Assembly: GCF_001447155.2 (NCBI RefSeq)
Contig: NZ_CP014754.1
Coordinates: 3,224,001 to 3,288,000, forward strand
DNA: 64,000 nucleotides
Direction: 5' to 3'
Source: Marinobacter sp. LQ44
GTDB lineage: Bacteria; Pseudomonadota; Gammaproteobacteria; Pseudomonadales; Oleiphilaceae
The position numbers and the translations under genes were made by a program. Positions 45,702 through 56,291 of this stretch are shown in pieces. Positions within the stretch are counted from its first letter, which is position 1. The number at the start of each line of letters is the position of its first letter. A model generated the notes under the pieces. That model saw nothing but the letters and a program-made list of their open reading frames with translations. It did not search any database and was not told the origin of the DNA.

Positions 45702-46684
45702 ACCCTGACAGTATTTTTTGTCATTGCGTCTACGGACAGTTCTGCCTGGGCCCGTGTTCTGGCCGATGCCTGAGCGTTGTAAGCGCTGGCTAGGTTGATA
45801 TTGAGGTGATCGGCAAATTCCTCGGATGATGCATTAGTTGGAATCACGAAATCGCCTGGAAGAAATTCGTTTGCAATGGGTACATCCGTTGCCACAACGG
45901 GTTTATCAGACTGCAATGCTTCTGCAAAGACGTAGGAAAAACCTTCCCGCCGTGACGAAATGACGACGGCGTCTACAGCGCTCATTAATTCCGGAATGTT
46001 TGTAACGTGGCCGAGAAGCTTGACTCTTCCGCTCAGGTTCAGGCGGTGGATTTGTTCGTCGAGGTTTTTGAAATTTGGGCCAGAACCGGCGATCAGCAAC
46101 GTTCCTTTAACGTGCTGAAAGGCTTCAATTAGCCGGTCGAAGCCCTTTGCAGCGACCAATCTTCCGACTGAGAGCCACACTGGCTTAACATCGCCCGAGC
46201 TAATTGCACCGGCTGGTGAAGCGTGTGCCTGAGTGTCGAGGCCGTTGTATACGACCGTAACATTTGAATGGCCAATGTCGCGGGCGAGCGCGTTGCTAAC
46301 GGCGATCATACGGCAAAAACGCAAAGGGTTGGGGTACCTTTTTTTGAAATTATGGATGGTTGCTATAAAGACTGTTTTCTTGAAGAGGGGGCTGATTCGC
46401 TGAACGATGTGGGCTGCCTTGCTACCTTGTGCATGCACGACATCAAACCGATATTCCCGGAGGATACGAGCAACCCGAAAGTAAGTTGCTACGGAGTGCC
46501 TGGATAAACGAGAGTTGATTGGCAACCGGGTAATATTGGCGTCCAGAGCCTGAAGATGTTCCGGAGCTGCCATGCAAAACACCTGAATGCCAGAGCTGGC
46601 GAGCCCGTTTGCAAGTTCTGAATAATGTTTTTCCATTCCGCCTTTTGCAGTCCCGGGCGATACCATGAACAACAATACCTTCAC
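45677..46684 (-). CDS. Family 4 glycosyltransferase (GT-B), distal member
   Basis: A 335-residue GT-B enzyme: GTAKGGMEKHYSELANGLA at the start, IAVSNALARD, then LSVGRLVAAKGFDRLIEAF and SRREGFSYVFAEALQSDKPVVATDV, the E-x7-E donor-binding motif. It begins at a GTG overlapping the stop of the upstream GT4 gene (GTGA). Probably a cytoplasmic LPS-core sugar transferase working with its neighbour. It is somewhat more AT-rich than the following gene, so it may mark the edge of the variable locus. Confidence 0.86.
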   Translation of the reverse strand: MKVLLFMVSPGTAKGGMEKHYSELANGLASSGIQVFCMAAPEHLQALDANITRLPINSRLSRHSVATYFRVARILREYRFDVVHAQGSKAAHIVQRISPLFKKTVFIATIHNFKKRYPNPLRFCRMIAVSNALARDIGHSNVTVVYNGLDTQAHASPAGAISSGDVKPVWLSVGRLVAAKGFDRLIEAFQHVKGTLLIAGSGPNFKNLDEQIHRLNLSGRVKLLGHVTNIPELMSAVDAVVISSRREGFSYVFAEALQSDKPVVATDVPIANEFLPGDFVIPTNASSEEFADHLNINLASAYNAQASARTRAQAELSVDAMTKNTVRVYRDCLEP

Positions 46685-47796
46685 GATTGATTACCCTTGA
46701 GCTGGATTGTATGCTCATAAATCCCCAAAGTCCCCTCCGTCTGCGCCCTCAACAAAAACCGCTCTGGCAACTCAATCTCCGGCCGGGGCTTATCCAGCAA
46801 TCCCAGCACCGCACTGGCAAACGCGCCGGTGTCGTCCGGCGTCACCAGTCCGTCCCGAAAGCATGCCTGCAGCGTTTCCGCCGCACCGCCCCGGTTGTAG
46901 GCCACCACTGGCGTGCCGGACGCCAGGGCTTCGGTCACCGTGCGTCCGAAGGGTTCCGGCTTGGTGGACATGTGGCAAACCACATCAGCGAACAGATACA
47001 GGTTGGTCATGTCGTTGCGCTGGCCGAGGAATGTGACTTTATCGGTCAGGCCTAGCCGGCTGCGCTCTTTTTCAAGCTCCTGCAGGAATCGTTCTTTTCC
47101 CGGTTCGGCCCCGCCCACGATGATGCCGTGACAATCCGGTCGCTGGCGCACAATGCGGGCCATGGCTTCAAGGTAGTCCAGTTGGCCTTTCCAGCGGGAA
47201 ATGCGGCCGGGCATCATAATGATTTTCTTGCCGGCCAGCTGGGGGAAGCGGGACAGGAGGATGTCCAGCCACTGGTCGTTGATGGCCCGGTTACGAAAGG
47301 CGTCGATGTCGACGCCGCGCTGGATCACCGTCAGCTTGTCTTCCGCTACCTCGAAATTCTTCAACACGTAATCCCGCACGCAATTGGAGACGGCAATGAT
47401 CTGGTTCGCCCTGGTCATGATGGCGCTGTAGGGATTGACGGAATACATACCGTGAAAGGTCGAGACAACGGCGGGCTGTTGGTCGGCAGGCAGGGTCTTC
47501 AGGGCCAGGTGGATAATCCATGCGGGCATGCGTGAGCGGACATGAACAATGTCAGGCCGCAGCTCCTGCAACAGCTTGCGCATGGGCAGAATCTGCCCGA
47601 AAGACGCGGGCGTTTTCCGGTGGATTGGCATGTGGATGTGGGTTGACCCCTGGCCGCGAACCTGTTCCGCCATCGGGCCGCCGTTGGAAACTACATAGGA
47701 TTGATGACCACGCTTGACCAGTTCTGCGGCGAACTCCACGGTGCCTCGCTCCACGCCGCCACTGTAGAGTGCCGGAAGAGCCTGGAGAATCTTCAT
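46681..47796 (-). CDS. Family 4 glycosyltransferase (GT-B), proximal member
   Basis: A 371-residue GT-B enzyme: LQALPALYSGGVERGTVEFAAELVKRGH at the start, RPDIVHVRSRMPAWI, MMPGRISRWKGQLDYLEAMA, and EPFGRTVTEALASGTPVVAYNRGG with the E-x7-E motif. Marked GC-rich codon use in contrast to the adjacent GT4 gene. It overlaps its neighbours on both sides by four bases (46681-46684 and 47793-47796), so it belongs to a translationally coupled run with the ELM1-like gene and, 3 bp further on, lpxL. The sugar is unknown. Confidence 0.87.
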   Translation of the reverse strand: MKILQALPALYSGGVERGTVEFAAELVKRGHQSYVVSNGGPMAEQVRGQGSTHIHMPIHRKTPASFGQILPMRKLLQELRPDIVHVRSRMPAWIIHLALKTLPADQQPAVVSTFHGMYSVNPYSAIMTRANQIIAVSNCVRDYVLKNFEVAEDKLTVIQRGVDIDAFRNRAINDQWLDILLSRFPQLAGKKIIMMPGRISRWKGQLDYLEAMARIVRQRPDCHGIIVGGAEPGKERFLQELEKERSRLGLTDKVTFLGQRNDMTNLYLFADVVCHMSTKPEPFGRTVTEALASGTPVVAYNRGGAAETLQACFRDGLVTPDDTGAFASAVLGLLDKPRPEIELPERFLLRAQTEGTLGIYEHTIQLKGNQS

Positions 47797-48755
47797 TGCT
47801 TGGCCTCCTTTCCTGATTTTTGAAAAGCAGCCAAATAGTTACCCGCCACCCATCGGGCGGCCCGGTCGGCTTCCCAGAGTCGTTCATGCCTTTCTGCCTG
47901 TTCGGCCATCACGCTGGCATGGTCTGCCCAGTGGGCAATCAGCCCCCGCTCTGTCAGGCGTTTTACTCCGTTCGCCACGCGGCTGTTGGCACGCGCATTC
48001 AGGTTCAGCAGGCCGGTGGGCACGCCGGAAGTGGCGGCTTCGCACACCATGGAAATGCTGTCCGGCGTTACCCAGACCGCGCGGGAAGCAGCGAGCTGGT
48101 GGCTGAGCCAGTCATCGTGGGTACGGGTGTGATGCACTACGGAGATTTTCGGGCTCTGCAATTCGGCCAGCCGATCGGTGGTGCTTTCTGGTGTGCGCCG
48201 GGAATCGGTGATGGTCCAGCGCCACTGAGGGTAGCGGGCTATCAGGTCGCTTATCTGATTCAGAATGGCATCTTCGTCCCAATCGAAATGTTCCGAATGC
48301 CCACCCACCAGGATCAGGGCTTCCGGTTTGCGGGTTAGCCGGGCGAGGGGTGTGATGGTGTTGATCACGCCTTCGGTGTGCAGGATGTTGTTAGCAGGCT
48401 TTACCTCGTCATGGGCCGGGATAATCGCGCCATCTACCCAGCCCAGTGGGAAGGCCGGTTTCATCAGTACCAGGGTTTTGGCCTTGCCCAGGCGCCGAAG
48501 TGCCAGTAATAAACGGTGAGTGCCGGTGCCTGCGGCGACCATCAGGTCTGGTTTGGGCAGTGCCGTATCCATGGCAGGGGCCACACCCAGAAGGGCTCGC
48601 CAAAGAGGTACCGGGTATTCGTCGGCACTGACCCAGTAGAGCGCCGCGCCAGTCAGCACCCGCAGGCGGTTGCCCAGCCCTTTGAGCTGGTTCTTGTGGC
48701 CGGGCTTGTTGTCTGTCAGCAGCCAGACAACCGGTGCTTGCGCTTGATTGCTCAC
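47793..48755 (-). CDS. ELM1/GtrOC1-family protein (DUF1022), putative nucleoside-diphosphate-sugar glycosyltransferase
   Basis: A 320-residue protein that starts VVWLLTDNKPGHKNQLKGL, with DLMVAAGTGTHRLLLALRR and a C-terminal VTPDSISMVCEAATSGVPTGLLNL, the hallmark of the mitochondrial-fission ELM1-like family. The fold is related to GT-B enzymes, and bacterial members occur in LPS gene clusters, as here. Direct activity is not established. It lies 3 bp downstream of lpxL and overlaps the GT4 gene. Confidence 0.82.
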   Translation of the reverse strand: MSNQAQAPVVWLLTDNKPGHKNQLKGLGNRLRVLTGAALYWVSADEYPVPLWRALLGVAPAMDTALPKPDLMVAAGTGTHRLLLALRRLGKAKTLVLMKPAFPLGWVDGAIIPAHDEVKPANNILHTEGVINTITPLARLTRKPEALILVGGHSEHFDWDEDAILNQISDLIARYPQWRWTITDSRRTPESTTDRLAELQSPKISVVHHTRTHDDWLSHQLAASRAVWVTPDSISMVCEAATSGVPTGLLNLNARANSRVANGVKRLTERGLIAHWADHASVMAEQAERHERLWEADRAARWVAGNYLAAFQKSGKEAKQ

Positions 48756-48758
48756 GGG

Positions 48759-49715
48759 TTATTCCTTGCGCTTGCGCCCGTAAAAGCCGGGGTCGTCGCG
48801 GTCGGGGCGGGTTTTAAAGCGCCGGTGCATCCACAGGTATTGGTCCGGCGCTTTGCGAATCTCCTGCTCGATGATGGCGTTGATCCGGGTTGCATCGTCC
48901 AGGTCGTCACCGCTTGGGAAGTTCTCAAGGGCGGGGTGGAAATAGATGTCATAGCCGGGCTTGTCATCGCGGCGAAAATGGCTGAAGGGCACGACTTTGC
49001 AGCCGCTGCGTTCGGCAATTCGCGAAGTGGCTGTGATGGTACCGGTGGGAATGCCGAAGAACGGGGCAAACACGATGTCCTTACGGCCGTAGTCCTGATC
49101 TGTCGCATACCACACGGCGCGATTTTTCTTGAGGCTACGGAACAGGCCGCGCAGGTCGCGGGCACCTAGCACGGTGCCATAGCGCCGGCCCCGGGCCCTG
49201 GTCATCACGGCATTCATCAAAGGGTTGTTGTGATCACGCTGCATAACGTCAGCTTCTATGTATTCGGTGACCAGGCTGCCACCCAGGTCGAGCGTGCTGT
49301 AATGGCCGCCCAATAGCAGCACGCCCTTGCCGGCTTCCAGCGCTTTCTCGAAATGCTCGATGCCGTGAATGCGGGTCATGCCGGTCAGCTTGGCCGGGTC
49401 CCGGAACCAGGCAATGCCCAGTTCCATCAGACCAATACCATTGGCGATAAAGGCATTACGTACCAGGGCCGCCTGTTGCTGTTCATTCAACTCCGGAAAG
49501 CACAGGCGAATGTTGACCTCGGTGATATGCCGGCGGCTCTTGGCCAGTTTCCAGGCCAGCAATCCCACCATCTTGCCCAGCCACCATTGAAACCGGATGG
49601 GCAGTTGGGCAACCAGCCACATCACGCCAATACCCAGCCAGGTTGGCCACCAGCGAGGATGACGGTAAGCTGAGTAGTCGGTATTCCTTGGAAGTTTGCG
49701 GTACTTCTTTTTCAA
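48759..49715 (-). CDS. LpxL/LpxM-family lipid A acyltransferase (copy 2)
   Basis: A 318-residue late lipid A acyltransferase: an N-terminal membrane segment (WLGIGVMWLVAQLPIRFQWW), the region VLLLGGHYSTLDLGGSL where the classical H-x4-D/E catalytic pair is H-x4-D, then AVWYATDQDYGRKDIVFAPFFGIPT and YLWMHRRFKTRP at the end. The ATDQDYG and LWMHRRFK motifs are typical of LpxL/LpxM/LpxP. It leads an operon running lpxL-ELM1-GT4-GT4 and diverges from waaA (102 bp between starts). Confidence 0.92.
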   Translation of the reverse strand: MKKKYRKLPRNTDYSAYRHPRWWPTWLGIGVMWLVAQLPIRFQWWLGKMVGLLAWKLAKSRRHITEVNIRLCFPELNEQQQAALVRNAFIANGIGLMELGIAWFRDPAKLTGMTRIHGIEHFEKALEAGKGVLLLGGHYSTLDLGGSLVTEYIEADVMQRDHNNPLMNAVMTRARGRRYGTVLGARDLRGLFRSLKKNRAVWYATDQDYGRKDIVFAPFFGIPTGTITATSRIAERSGCKVVPFSHFRRDDKPGYDIYFHPALENFPSGDDLDDATRINAIIEQEIRKAPDQYLWMHRRFKTRPDRDDPGFYGRKRKE

Positions 49716-49817
49716 AATCGTGAATCCTGCATCGACAAACGTTTAGCCCGGGGGCAAGATGCAACCCCTCGACATTTTTCGTCCTATGATAACGCACTGT
49801 TTTGCCGGGAGTCCTGC

Positions 49818-51071
49818 GTGTTCCAGTTTATCTATTCCCTGCTGATTCGCCTGGCGCTGCCGTTTATTCTCATCCGGCTTTGGTGGCAGGGCCGCAAGGC
49901 GCCGGCGCTCAGGCAGGACTGGCAGCATCGCCTGGGCCATGTGCCTTCCATACCCGGGCCCGTCATCTGGGTGCATGCGGTCTCCGTGGGCGAGACCATC
50001 GCCGCCGGCCCCATGGTGCGTCGACTGCTGGCGCGCAATCTCGGTGCCACCATTCTAATGACGGCCATGACGGACACAGGCCTGGCCCAGGCCCGGAAAA
50101 TGTTCGGTAACAGGGTAACCTATGCCTACGCGCCATACGACACACCCGGCGCTATTCGTCGATTTCTTGGCAATATCAATCCGCGCATCCTGGTCATTAT
50201 GGAAACCGAGATCTGGCCCAACATGATCAGCCAGTGCCGCCGCAAAAACGTGCCGGTGTTTCTGATCAATGCCAGGCTGTCGGAGCGCTCTGCCCGGGGG
50301 TACGAGCGGGTCAGGGGGTTGGCGGCGCCGATCATGAAAAGCATCACCTGGGTGGCGGCCCAGGCAGAACCGGATGCAGAACGCTTTCGGCGCATTGGTG
50401 TTGCCGCAAGCCACGTCGAGGTGACGGGCAGTGTGAAGTTCGATGTCGACATTCCGGAGGATGTCCGGCTTGCCTCTGAACGTTTTCGTACCACGCTTGG
50501 CCCCCGCCCGGTCTGGATCGCCGGCAGCACACACAGCGGTGAGGATGAACAGCTGCTTCAGGCTCACCGATTGGTGCTTGACGCACACCCTGATGCCCTG
50601 TTGATTATTGTACCGCGCCACCCGGAACGCTTTGACACCGTAGCGGTCATGGCGCAGGAGCTGGGCTTTCAGGTTGCACGGCGATCTCAGGGGCAGGGGG
50701 TCGGGGGCGTGCAGGTTTATCTGGCCGATACCATGGGGGAGCTGATGATGCTCTACGGAGCCAGCGACCTTGCCTTTGTAGGTGGTTCACTGATCGAACG
50801 GGGCGGTCACAATCCGCTGGAGCCGGCAGCCTGGGGGATTCCATTGTTTTCCGGGCCTCATGTGTTCAATTTTGAGACCATCTACGAACGGTTGTTGGCA
50901 GACCAGGGGGTGCAGTTGGTTCAGGGGGCAGACGACCTGGCTCGGGCGATCAATCTATTGTTTGCCAACCCGGTGGAACGCAAAGCCTATGGAGAGCGGG
51001 CGCTGGCGGTGGTTAACAAAAACCGGGGCGCATTAGACCGGGTGGTTGAGGGGATTATCGAAAGGCTGTGA
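49818..51071 (+). CDS. waaA: WaaA (KdtA), Kdo transferase
   Basis: A 417-residue GT30 enzyme that adds Kdo to lipid IVA at the inner membrane. It has an N-terminal membrane anchor (LLIRLALPFILIRLWW), HAVSVGETIAAGPMVRRLL with the catalytic Glu, METEIWPN, FLINARLSERS, and FVGGSLIERGGHNPLEPAAWGIP. The GTG start follows GGGAG. The presence of kdkA in the same window suggests this WaaA adds a single Kdo, as in Haemophilus and Vibrio; that is inference. Its stop is inside a hairpin shared with tolC. Confidence 0.96.
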   Translation: MFQFIYSLLIRLALPFILIRLWWQGRKAPALRQDWQHRLGHVPSIPGPVIWVHAVSVGETIAAGPMVRRLLARNLGATILMTAMTDTGLAQARKMFGNRVTYAYAPYDTPGAIRRFLGNINPRILVIMETEIWPNMISQCRRKNVPVFLINARLSERSARGYERVRGLAAPIMKSITWVAAQAEPDAERFRRIGVAASHVEVTGSVKFDVDIPEDVRLASERFRTTLGPRPVWIAGSTHSGEDEQLLQAHRLVLDAHPDALLIIVPRHPERFDTVAVMAQELGFQVARRSQGQGVGGVQVYLADTMGELMMLYGASDLAFVGGSLIERGGHNPLEPAAWGIPLFSGPHVFNFETIYERLLADQGVQLVQGADDLARAINLLFANPVERKAYGERALAVVNKNRGALDRVVEGIIERL

Positions 51072-51098
51072 TTCCGGGGCAGTCGCCACCGGAATCAC
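51068..51098. terminator. Inverted repeat between waaA and tolC
   Basis: GTGATTCCGG (51068-51077) and CCGGAATCAC (51089-51098) form a perfect 10-bp stem around 11 nt. It overlaps the waaA stop codon and lies 16 bp before the tolC stop. No strong T-run follows on either side, so termination efficiency is uncertain. Confidence 0.5.
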
Positions 51099-51114
51099 AC
51101 GGACGACGGCGCCA

Positions 51115-52518
51115 TTACTGCGTTGGGTCGTCCAGAGTCAGATCTTCTTCTGCCAGAGCTTCGATGCCCCTGGCGTTGGCGCTGAGCCAGTTGTTCAGTT
51201 CAATCAGGTCTTGCGGGCTCAGAGTGCCTGCCGCCTGTTTCAGCTGTAACGTGTTGATCACGTAATCGTAACGGGCATTGGCATAATCCCGAAGGGCCAC
51301 GTAATACGCCCGCTCGGCATCCAGCACTTCCACAATGTTCCGGGTTCCCACATCGTAACCGGCACGGGTCGCGTCCAGCGCACTGCGGCGGGAGATGATG
51401 GTCTGCTCCAGAGCCGAGGCGGTTTCAACGTTATTGTTTACGGTCAGGTACAGGCTGCGTGTATTTACCCGAACATCCCGGCGCGTTGTGTTCAGGTCTT
51501 CCTGAGCGGCGGTAACCAGCGAGCGCTGCTGGCGCACGCCGGCTTGTGTGCCACCGCCCATGTAGAGTGGAACATTCAGCTCAAGGCCAATCACGCCTTG
51601 TGTGCCTTCCTGCTGAGTATTCTTGGCTCCATCCAGTTCAGACTTGCCATAAGACGCAAACAGGTCAAGCGTGGGGAGGTGGCCGGATTTCGCAACCTTC
51701 AGGTTGGCTTCATTGGCATTCAGCTGATACAGCGCAGACTGGATAACCCAGTTCTGCTCGAGCGCGGTGTTTTCCCAGGCGGAAGGGTCCATCGGCTCCG
51801 GTCGGCCAAGCGGGAAGTTCTCGCGCAGGTTTTCCAGATCCTCTGCATATTCGCCAGTCAAACGCGCCAGTTGTTCACGGGCAACGTTGAGCTGGTTTTC
51901 AGCGGCGATGCGCTGACTTTTACTGTCATCGTAACTGGCGCGGGCCTCATAGACCTCGGTGATGGCAATCAGGCCGACATCAAAGCGTTCCTGAGCCTGC
52001 TCGTATTGCCGCTGAATGGCTGCTTCGGTGGCGCGTGCGGTTGTCACCGTATCCTGGGCACGCAGCACGTTGAAGTAAGCGGTGGCGACGTCCAGAATCA
52101 GCTGCTGTTGGGCCAGGTTGTACTGAGCCTGGGCGGCTTCGGTCTGGAACTGGCTGGCTTCGTAGCTGAACCAGTCTTGAGCCCGGAACAGTGGCTGGGT
52201 CAGCTCGACGCCGTAGCGGTAGGTTCGATAACTGTCTCCCGCGAAGAGTTGCCGCGTCAGCTCATCGGCGTTTGCCCCCCCGGGTATATTCCTGGGCTTG
52301 AAACGTGTGTAGCTTGCTGACCCAACCGCCGAGATTTTGGGCAGCAGGGCGCTCTTGCTGACATCGCTGGTTGCCTGCTGGGCCTGGAACTGTGCCATGG
52401 CAGAGGCAATGCCCGAATCGTAAGATAGCGCTTTCTCGTAGGTTTCCATCAGATCCAGAGAAAAGGCAGGCTGGGCTGCGAGCAGGGTGATCAATCCTGG
52501 AAGTAGACGTTTCTTCAT
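51115..52518 (-). CDS. tolC: TolC-family outer-membrane channel
   Basis: A 467-residue outer-membrane efflux protein. It has a signal peptide (MKKRLLPGLITLLAAQPAFS), then LDLMETYEKALSYDSG and two repeated OEP domains (about 25-215 and 245-440), with the family elements ATAYFNVLRAQDTV and RAYYVALRDYANARYDYVINTLQLKQAAG. The trimer forms the exit duct for type I secretion and RND pumps. The ATG at 52518 has AGGAG upstream. The protein resembles E. coli TolC rather than OprM. It is divergent from thiC. Confidence 0.93.
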   Translation of the reverse strand: MKKRLLPGLITLLAAQPAFSLDLMETYEKALSYDSGIASAMAQFQAQQATSDVSKSALLPKISAVGSASYTRFKPRNIPGGANADELTRQLFAGDSYRTYRYGVELTQPLFRAQDWFSYEASQFQTEAAQAQYNLAQQQLILDVATAYFNVLRAQDTVTTARATEAAIQRQYEQAQERFDVGLIAITEVYEARASYDDSKSQRIAAENQLNVAREQLARLTGEYAEDLENLRENFPLGRPEPMDPSAWENTALEQNWVIQSALYQLNANEANLKVAKSGHLPTLDLFASYGKSELDGAKNTQQEGTQGVIGLELNVPLYMGGGTQAGVRQQRSLVTAAQEDLNTTRRDVRVNTRSLYLTVNNNVETASALEQTIISRRSALDATRAGYDVGTRNIVEVLDAERAYYVALRDYANARYDYVINTLQLKQAAGTLSPQDLIELNNWLSANARGIEALAEEDLTLDDPTQ

Positions 52519-52661
52519 TGTTTCTCCTGAAAAACTAACTCCGGGAATCTGCCCGGCAATGACCCAAAGGTATTGGTTGACCATTATGGACAATAATCAG
52601 TCCGGCCTCTACACTTGCATAGCTCAACCATTTTGTGAGCAAAACAAAATACTTATCGCGT

Positions 52662-52758
52662 CTTGACGGGGTGCCGAATTGCCAGAATATGGCGATCGGC
52701 TGAGATTGCAACGCAGAACCCGCGACCTGATCCGGATAATACCGGCGTAGGAATTAAG
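52662..52758 (+). ncRNA. TPP riboswitch (THI element)
   Basis: The conserved THI-box blocks appear in order: GGGGTGCC at 52668-52675, GGCTGAGATT near 52698-52707, ACCCGCGACCTGATCCGGAT near 52718-52737 and AATACCGGCGTAGGAA ending near 52753. It sits 94 bp before the thiC start. No clear intrinsic terminator follows, and CTCC near 52806 could pair with the GGAG of the thiC ribosome site, so control at translation initiation is the likelier mode. Confidence 0.93.
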
Positions 52759-52767
52759 ACCATATGA

Positions 52768-54729
<1,962 letters not shown>

Positions 54730-54772
54730 CTTTGGCGCTCTAGATCGCCTTAGCCTGCTGGTTAGGCGTTGT

Positions 54773-54882
54773 GAGTCGGGGTGGGGGTGCCGTTCAGGAG
54801 ACGCCTCAAGACGTCCCTGTGCGGCTTGGGCTCCGCCATCCCTGGCTCCGCACACTCCTGAACGGCACCCCCACCCCAACTC
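54773..54882. repeat. Core-conserved, arm-variable palindromic element, copy 1
   Basis: Arms at 54773-54800 and 54855-54882 pair over 28 bp with one mismatch. The 54-nt core between them shares its last 31 nt (including GGCTCCGCCATCCCTGGC) with copy 2, and it also begins ACGC, like copies 2 and 3. The core carries the modules CGTCCCTG and CATCCCTG. The arm sequence is not found in the other copies. A further 8-bp stem (54882-54889 with 54907-54914) follows directly. It lies in the 459-bp gap between thiC and nudF. Confidence 0.85.
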
Positions 54883-54955
54883 TCTTGGGCTTTGGCAGTA
54901 ATCGCTCCCAAGAGGGCGTCAGGCAATGTTGGGGCGTGTCGCACAAGCGTCGGCT

Positions 54956-55068
54956 GCAGGCGTTGGGTATTGCTTTCCAAAACTGTGCGGAGCCAGGGAT
55001 GGCGGAGCCCAAGCGCCCCATGGATGGGCCGAAGGAGCGTGTTTTGGAAAGCAATACCCAACGACTGC
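54956..55068. repeat. Core-conserved, arm-variable palindromic element, copy 2 (inverted)
   Basis: Arms at 54956-54983 and 55041-55068 pair over 28 bp with one mismatch; their sequence is unrelated to copies 1 and 3. The 57-nt core reads in the opposite direction to copy 1, so the two elements face each other 73 bp apart. On the minus strand the core contains CATCCATG (in a CCCAT/ATGGG hairpin) and CATCCCTG. Confidence 0.85.
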
Positions 55069-55188
55069 GATGCACCAACCTGAGCAGGCTAGGGCCAGAA
55101 CCAAACCATTACGCCAGCCGTAAGACACTTGCACCCAAGCAACCCCAAAGGCTATCGTTCCAAGCCGAACACCAAACCGGAAACACGA

Positions 55189-55809
55189 ATGCCGAAGCCG
55201 TTCCAGTTCAACGCCAGCGACGTCACCGTCGAAAAACGCGAAACCGTCTTTCAGGGCTTTTTCCGCATGGACAAGCTCTGGCTGACCCACCCGCGCTTTG
55301 ACGGCCGCGACATGCCCACCTTCACCCGCGAACTTTTCGTTCGGGGCGACGCCACCTGCGTGCTCCCCTACGACCCGGAACGGGACGAAGTCGTGCTGCT
55401 GGAACAGTTTCGCCTCGGCGCTCTGGGCCGTAACCAGTCGCCCTGGTTGCTGGAGCTCGTGGCCGGCATGAACGAAGACGGCGAAAGCCCGGAAGACGTG
55501 GCCCAACGCGAAGGGCAGGAAGAAGCCGGGCTGAGTTTCAGCCGGCTGGACAAAATTTGCGATTACCTGGTCTCGCCTGGCGGCACCACCGAAATGATTC
55601 ACCTCTACTGTGGCCAGGTCAGTACGGCCGAGGCGGGTGGAGTTTTCGGCGTGGAGCATGAACATGAAGACATTCTCAGCCACGTGGTCAGCGCTGAAGA
55701 GTGCTTCGCCATGATTGCCGATGGCCGCATCAACAACGCTGCCGCCATCATCGCTATCCAATGGCTGCAGCTGAACCGGGACAGGCTGCGCCGGGAGTGG
55801 CGGGCATGA
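55189..55809 (+). CDS. nudF: ADP-ribose pyrophosphatase NudF
   Basis: A 206-residue Nudix hydrolase. The Nudix box is GMNEDGESPEDVAQREGQEEAGL (about residues 98-120), and the 15-residue-downstream Pro of ADP-ribose pyrophosphatases is represented in YLVSPGGTTEM. It splits ADP-ribose and related sugar nucleotides in the cytoplasm. The start at 55189 gives MPKPFQFNASDV; in-frame codons upstream lie in the palindrome region and are rejected. The stop overlaps the DUF1249 start (ATGA), and cpdA follows: the nudF-DUF1249-cpdA order seen in enterobacteria and pseudomonads. Confidence 0.93.
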   Translation: MPKPFQFNASDVTVEKRETVFQGFFRMDKLWLTHPRFDGRDMPTFTRELFVRGDATCVLPYDPERDEVVLLEQFRLGALGRNQSPWLLELVAGMNEDGESPEDVAQREGQEEAGLSFSRLDKICDYLVSPGGTTEMIHLYCGQVSTAEAGGVFGVEHEHEDILSHVVSAEECFAMIADGRINNAAAIIAIQWLQLNRDRLRREWRA

Positions 55810-56291
55810 CCGAGTGGGTAAAACGGCCCAAGCCGTATGTGCCGGATCTGCGTCAGTTGGGTGCGCTGTGTGATGGCAACTACCAGCGCCTGCGCAAACT
55901 GCGCCAGTTGGAGGCTGGTGGTAAGCCCGTTTGCGAGTTTGAGCTGCACCGGGAAAACCAGTATTTGGGCCGGGTGCGCATCGAAGTGCTGCAAACCGCA
56001 AAGTTCACCGAAACCCTGTTACTCGAGCAAGTGCATAACAGTGGCCGGTGGCTGAACAACCCGCAAATGACGGTGCGTGTATACCATGACGCGCTCATGG
56101 CTGAAGTGATCAGTTGCTACCGGCAGCGCCAGATTGCGCCGGTAAACGACTACCCGAACCGGTTCATGCACCATCCGGATGAGAAAATTCAGGTGAACGG
56201 TTTCCTGGCCGACTGGCTGGATTACTGCTTGCGCTTTGGTCACTTGCCCTTGGAGCATGCCGCCTGGTCTGCAGGCGAAGGTTGCGACTGA
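55806..56291 (+). CDS. DUF1249 family protein (YqiB-like)
   Basis: A 161-residue basic protein with the DUF1249 signature: YVPDLRQLGALCDGNYQRL at the start, VHNSGRWLNNPQMTVRVYHDA in the middle and YPNRFMHHPDEKIQVN near the end. No function is known. It is almost always found between nudF and cpdA, as here, and is translationally coupled to nudF. No signal peptide or membrane segment. The 214 bp to cpdA show no convincing second feature. Confidence 0.88.
   Translation: MTEWVKRPKPYVPDLRQLGALCDGNYQRLRKLRQLEAGGKPVCEFELHRENQYLGRVRIEVLQTAKFTETLLLEQVHNSGRWLNNPQMTVRVYHDALMAEVISCYRQRQIAPVNDYPNRFMHHPDEKIQVNGFLADWLDYCLRFGHLPLEHAAWSAGEGCD

Noticed and set aside
54771..55301. Open frames running through the palindromic elements, including a possible upstream extension of nudF
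   Set aside because: They are made mostly of inverted-repeat sequence, resemble no protein and would give nudF an abnormal N-terminus.
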